In this document: piece after piece, positions 60,795 through 64,000 of the stretch
How positions within the stretch are numbered: the stretch's first letter is position 1
Layout of the letters: each line of letters opens with the position of its first letter
Assembly: GCF_017308075.1 (NCBI RefSeq)
Contig: NZ_JAFKFX010000026.1
Location: forward strand, 62,001 to 126,000
Direction: 5' to 3'
DNA: 64,000 nucleotides
DNA from: Allobosea sp.
Lineage (GTDB): Bacteria > Pseudomonadota > Alphaproteobacteria > Rhizobiales > Beijerinckiaceae
Made by a program: the position numbers and the translations under genes
Notes under the pieces: generated by a model
The model's input: the letters and a program-made list of their open reading frames with translations, nothing else
The model's database searches: none
Told to the model about the DNA's origin: nothing

Positions 60795-61717
60795 GACTTG
60801 GCCTCGTCCTCGACCAGATGCAGCGCCGAGGCGTCGGCGAGCATGGCGCCGCGATGGCCTTCCGCCCGCCGCGTCTCGCAATGATGGCTGTCGGAGCAGA
60901 CGAACATGCGCCCGCCCTGGTCGTCGATCACCACCTCGTCGAGATAGGAATCGGCGGCGCCGCAGAGCCCGCAAGGCTGCTCCCAGCTCTGGATGCGGAA
61001 GGGGTGGTCCTCGAAATCGAGGCTGCGCACGCTGGTATGCGGCGGTACCGCATAGATGCGCTTCTCGCGCCCGGCACCGAAGAGCTGCAGCGCCGGCGAC
61101 CTCTGCATCTTCGGATTGTCGAATTTCGGGATCGGCGAGGGCGCCATGACATAGCGGCCATTAACCATGACCGGATAATCATAGGTCGTCGTGACCTCGC
61201 CGAAGCGGGCGATGTTCTCGTAGAGCTTGACCTGCATCAGCCCGTATTCGGCCCAGGCGTGCATCTTGCGCGTCTCGGCCTCGTGCGGCTCGAGCTTCCG
61301 CAGCGGCTCGGGCTGCGGCACCTGGTAGACCATGATCTGGCCGCTCTTCAGCGGCGCTTCCGGGATGCGGTGGCGGGTCTGGATGATCGTCGCCTCGTCG
61401 GTCGCCTCGGTCGTGCGCGCATCGGCGGTGCGCTCGAAGAAGCGGCGGATCGAGACGGCGTTGGTGGTGTCGTCGGCGCCCTGGTCGATCACCTTGAGCC
61501 GGTCGTCGGGGCCGATGATCGCGGCGGTGACCTGGATGCCGCCAGTGCCCCAGCCGCGGGCGAGCGGCATTTCGCGCGAGCCGAACGGCACCTGGTAGCC
61601 GGGGATCGCGACCGCCTTGAGCAGGGCCCGCCGGATCATCCGCTTGGTCTGCTCGTCGAGATAGGCGTAATTGTAAGCCGGCTTGTTGTTTTCGCCGACG
61701 CTCTGATGCGCGTTCAT
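60791..61717 (-). CDS. phnJ: C-P lyase catalytic subunit, radical SAM PhnJ
   Basis: Breaks the carbon-phosphorus bond of ribosyl phosphonate with a radical SAM mechanism. The 308-residue protein has Cys249, Cys252, Cys274 and Cys280; these spacings equal those of the E. coli residues Cys241, 244, 266 and 272, of which the first three hold the 4Fe-4S cluster and the fourth is the radical thiol. The conserved Gly-rich AIPGYQVPFGSREMPLARGWG start is also present. ATGA overlaps join it to phnI and phnK. Confidence 0.97.
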   Translation of the reverse strand: MNAHQSVGENNKPAYNYAYLDEQTKRMIRRALLKAVAIPGYQVPFGSREMPLARGWGTGGIQVTAAIIGPDDRLKVIDQGADDTTNAVSIRRFFERTADARTTEATDEATIIQTRHRIPEAPLKSGQIMVYQVPQPEPLRKLEPHEAETRKMHAWAEYGLMQVKLYENIARFGEVTTTYDYPVMVNGRYVMAPSPIPKFDNPKMQRSPALQLFGAGREKRIYAVPPHTSVRSLDFEDHPFRIQSWEQPCGLCGAADSYLDEVVIDDQGGRMFVCSDSHHCETRRAEGHRGAMLADASALHLVEDEAKS

Positions 61718-62844
61718 TCCGCGGCCTCCGGCAGCGCTTCATTCGCCTGATCGGCGTGCTTGTCCTGGCGCTCCTGCCGCTCCCTGCGGATGCGGCGGAT
61801 CAGTTCGAGCTCACCCTGGAAATCGACATAGTGCGGCAGCTTCAGATGCTCGACGAAGCCGGCTGCCTCGACATTGTCGGAGTGGTAGAGCACGAACTCG
61901 TCCTGCTGCGCCGGATAGGTCGCCGCCTCGCCGAATTCGCGCGCCTTCAGCGCCCGGTCGACCAGCGACATCGACATCGCCTTGCGCTCGCTATGGCCGA
62001 AGGAGAGCCCGTAGCCGCGGGTGAATTGCGGCGGGACGTCCTTCGAGCCGGCGAACTGGTTGACCATCTGGCACTCGGTCAAGGTGATCTCGCCGAGATC
62101 GACGGCGAAGCCGAGCTCCTCCGGCACGAATTCGACGCAGACCTCCCCGACCCTGACCTCGCCGACGAAGGGATGGCTGTTGCCGAAGCCACGCTGCACG
62201 GAATAGCCGAGGCCGAGCAGGAAGCCCTCGTCGCCGCGTGCCATCGCCTGTAGCCGGACGTCGCGCTCGGCCGGGAAGGAGACCGGCTCGCGGGTGAGAT
62301 CGAAGGGCCGCGGATCGCCTTCCGGCGGCGCTTCCTCCTCCATCAGCCCCTCGGCGCCGAGAATGTCGGGCACGCGGGGCATCGAGGCGTCGAGCGGCTG
62401 CGCAGCCGGACGGGCCTGCACCTCTCCTGGAGCCGCCTCGTCCATCAGGGCAAAATCGAAGAGCCGGTGGGTGTAGTCATAGGTCGGGCCGAGCACCTGA
62501 CCGCCGGGCAGATCCTTGTAGGTCGCCGAGACACGGCGGCGGATCGCCATCTTCGCGGTATCGAGCGGCTCGGAGGAGCCGAAGCGCGGCAGGGTGGTGC
62601 GGTAGGCGCGCATCAGGAAGGCGGCCTCGATCGCGTCGCCCTGCGCCTGCTTCAGGGCCAGCGCCGCGAGATCGGGATCGTAGAGCGAGCCTTCGTTCAT
62701 CACGCGACCGCAGGCGAGACCCATTTGCTCGCGGATCTGGGCGACTGCGATTTCCGGCACGCTCTCGTCGCCGCGGCGGGCTTCGGCGACGAGATCATGG
62801 GTGGCGAGGATGGCGGCTTCGCCGCCCTTGACCGCGACATACAT
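61714..62844 (-). CDS. phnI: C-P lyase core subunit, purine ribosyl phosphonate synthase PhnI
   Basis: Exchanges the adenine of ATP for phosphonate together with PhnG, H and L. The 376-residue protein starts MYVAVKGGEAAI, the standard PhnI opening, and has EIAVAQIREQMGLACGRVMNEGSLYDPDLAA (in part: QIREQMGLACGRVMNEG), LFDFALMDE and FQGELELIRRIR near the end. The ATG at 62844 is preceded by GGGAG at eight bases, which settles the start. Confidence 0.96.
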   Translation of the reverse strand: MYVAVKGGEAAILATHDLVAEARRGDESVPEIAVAQIREQMGLACGRVMNEGSLYDPDLAALALKQAQGDAIEAAFLMRAYRTTLPRFGSSEPLDTAKMAIRRRVSATYKDLPGGQVLGPTYDYTHRLFDFALMDEAAPGEVQARPAAQPLDASMPRVPDILGAEGLMEEEAPPEGDPRPFDLTREPVSFPAERDVRLQAMARGDEGFLLGLGYSVQRGFGNSHPFVGEVRVGEVCVEFVPEELGFAVDLGEITLTECQMVNQFAGSKDVPPQFTRGYGLSFGHSERKAMSMSLVDRALKAREFGEAATYPAQQDEFVLYHSDNVEAAGFVEHLKLPHYVDFQGELELIRRIRRERQERQDKHADQANEALPEAAE

Positions 62845-62866
62845 CAGTAAAGCTCCCGGCGGGGCA

Positions 62867-63472
62867 TCAGCGGGTCTCCAGGATTTGCGTCGAGCGCGGC
62901 AGGCCGATGAGGCGCGCACCTTGGCTCAGGATGAGGTCGACACCGCAGGGGTAGAGCGCGGCATTGGCGGCGAGTTCGGCCCAGAAGCCGGGGCGCAGGC
63001 CGGAGGGCGCGATCTCGCAGGTCCCGGCGATGCCCGGGCCTTCTAGGGTCACCACTTCTCCGCCGGTGAGCGCGGCGCATTGCACGATCACCGTGGTCGA
63101 GCGGTCGGGAAACTGGTCGTCGCCGCTGTTGAAGGCGGCAAGCTTGGGCTCGAGCGCTGCGCCGTCGATCACGGCGAAGGCGGCGCGGGCGGGGTCCTCG
63201 ACGAGGGCCGCGCCGCAATGGAAGCGCAGCCAGGCGCCCGCCGGCCCGTCGCGCAGGGCGGCGGGCAGCCAGATCGGCGTCTCGTAATCGGCGAGCGTCA
63301 GCAGCGCGAGGGCGCTGGCAGGCTCCAGCCCGGCTGGAGGCGCGACGGCGATGGCGAGCTCACGGGCCTGCCCGGGCTCGGAGAGCGCCGCCAGCAGGGC
63401 CCGGAAAGCTGTCTGCGATTGGAAGACCGGGTCCGAGAAGCCGGCGCCGAGCAGGGTTTCGTTCGTAGCCAT
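62867..63472 (-). CDS. phnH: C-P lyase core subunit PhnH
   Basis: Structural subunit of the PhnGHIJ core. The 201-residue protein has the family pattern GFSDPVFQSQTAFRALLAALSEPG (in part: DPVFQSQTAFRALLAALS, about 14-31), LLTLADYETPIWL and the FWAELAANAALYPCGVDLIL C-terminal region. Its ATG overlaps the phnG stop by one base. It precedes phnI by 22 bases. Confidence 0.94.
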   Translation of the reverse strand: MATNETLLGAGFSDPVFQSQTAFRALLAALSEPGQARELAIAVAPPAGLEPASALALLTLADYETPIWLPAALRDGPAGAWLRFHCGAALVEDPARAAFAVIDGAALEPKLAAFNSGDDQFPDRSTTVIVQCAALTGGEVVTLEGPGIAGTCEIAPSGLRPGFWAELAANAALYPCGVDLILSQGARLIGLPRSTQILETR

Positions 63473-63912
63473 CAGCCGCCCCGGACCAGCGTGAAGAAAT
63501 CGACCTTGGTGGCGGCAGCCTTGCGCGAGGCGAGTTCGCGCGCCGCCTGCTGCTTCTCGGCCAGCGCGCCGACGCCCTGCCGCAGTGGGCCGGCCTCGGA
63601 CTCGTCCTGGAGCAGCGCGTCGGTGATCGCCGCCAGCCGCGCCTTGCCGGCATCGCGGCCGAGGGCATAGGAAAAGCCCATCCTGCCACCGCCCAGGCGG
63701 ACGACGCAGCGCGTCACCGTCGCCTCGCCGAGATTGAAGCGCCGCCCGGCACCACCGGCGCGACCTTCGACCATGACGGTGCCGGTTTCGGGCGCTTTGA
63801 GGACTTCGTGTTCGGGCTGCGGCCCGGCCTGCGCCAGCAAGGCCTCGATCTCGCAGCGCGAGGCGCGGGCCAGCACGGCCATCCAGTGCTGCCGTGTTGC
63901 GGTTTGAGTCAT
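63472..63912 (-). CDS. phnG: C-P lyase core subunit PhnG
   Basis: First gene of the C-P lyase operon in this window. The 146-residue protein has the PhnG features FNLGEATVTRCVVRL (about 59-73), MGFSYALGRDAGKARLAAIT and a final helix ending TKVDFFTLVRGG. It forms the core with PhnH, PhnI and PhnJ. The upstream region to the window edge holds PhnF-like operator motifs; a phnF regulator is expected further right on the other strand but is not visible. Confidence 0.94.
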   Translation of the reverse strand: MTQTATRQHWMAVLARASRCEIEALLAQAGPQPEHEVLKAPETGTVMVEGRAGGAGRRFNLGEATVTRCVVRLGGGRMGFSYALGRDAGKARLAAITDALLQDESEAGPLRQGVGALAEKQQAARELASRKAAATKVDFFTLVRGG

Positions 63913-63940
63913 CCGGTGAGGCCTCTCGCCAATCTCTAAT

Positions 63941-63981
63941 GTCTAGACTATCATGGATCTGAACCTGAGAAAGGTCTATAC
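63941..63981. promoter_or_regulatory. Two PhnF-like operator motifs upstream of phnG
   Basis: GTCTAGAC (63941-63948) is a perfect palindrome, and GTCTATAC (63974-63981) repeats it with one change 33 bases away, about three helical turns. The second, read as GTATAGACC on the minus strand, resembles the GntR-type PhnF site TGGTATAGACCA known from mycobacteria. The patch is AT-rich compared with its surroundings. Confidence 0.5.
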
Positions 63982-64000
63982 ATTTCAGATGAAATTTTCA

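Overview
This is a GC-rich, densely packed chromosomal segment from an alphaproteobacterium, most likely a Hyphomicrobiales (Rhizobiales) member. The gene set (nitrile hydratase, TAXI-TRAP transporter, C-P lyase, hmu heme uptake, CobW/WD40 pair) and the style of its intergenic palindromes resemble Bosea and relatives; that placement is inference, since no rRNA gene is present. About 62 protein genes are called. I see no tRNA, rRNA, CRISPR array, insertion sequence or phage gene, and no gene-free stretch longer than about 300 bases.

Layout. 1-10.6 kb: uracil-DNA glycosylase, then a minus-strand branched-chain-amino-acid-type (Liv) ABC operon that contains a long-chain acyl-CoA ligase, a PaaK-like ligase and a small Zn-peptidase; the two ligases suggest the imported substrate is an organic or aromatic acid. 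10.6-18.3 kb: cytochrome P450, a secreted Cys-rich small protein, an MFS transporter, a Crp-family regulator and a fused indolepyruvate ferredoxin oxidoreductase. 18.5-26.1 kb: DUF1007 protein plus NicO-type Ni/Co transporter, then a cobalt-type nitrile hydratase (alpha, beta, accessory protein) with an amidase and a gamma-glutamyltransferase-like enzyme, a plausible nitrile to amide to acid route with its own metal supply. 26.1-29.9 kb: TAXI-TRAP transporter (binding protein, fused permease, DUF1850) with a terminator between binding protein and permease. 30-32.8 kb: periplasmic glucan biosynthesis protein and two conserved hypotheticals. 32.8-38.4 kb: zinc uptake (znuC, znuB, znuA) with two Zur-box-like sites, followed by a CobW-type metallochaperone GTPase, a WD40 protein and a small conserved protein. 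38.5-48.7 kb: YcaQ-type DNA glycosylase, SGNH-fold protein, lytic transglycosylase, galE, galU, an outer-membrane beta-barrel protein, arabinose-5-phosphate isomerase (KpsF type) and SerA. 48.7-52.9 kb: heme import (hmuTUV) divergent from heme degradation and carrier genes (hmuQ, hutX), sharing a palindromic iron-type operator. 53-56 kb: flippase-like membrane protein, dual-specificity-type phosphatase, inorganic pyrophosphatase. 56-64 kb: a C-P lyase operon phnGHIJKLM plus DUF1045, with phnN reversed and a hexapeptide acetyltransferase; two PhnF-like operator half-motifs sit at the right edge.

Patterns that cut across the genes: at least six intergenic palindromic elements share CGTCAT...ATGACG termini, one of them inside the phn operon; minus-strand operons are tightly coupled by ATGA and TGATG stop/start overlaps. 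Nothing here is unambiguously a new system. The best candidates for novelty are the CobW/WD40/89-aa module, the reversed phnN with overlapping divergent starts, the Co-nitrile hydratase with a His-rich tail near a metal transporter, and two enzymes with altered signature residues (an SGNH protein with GDT instead of GDS, and a PaaK-like ligase without a canonical P-loop).
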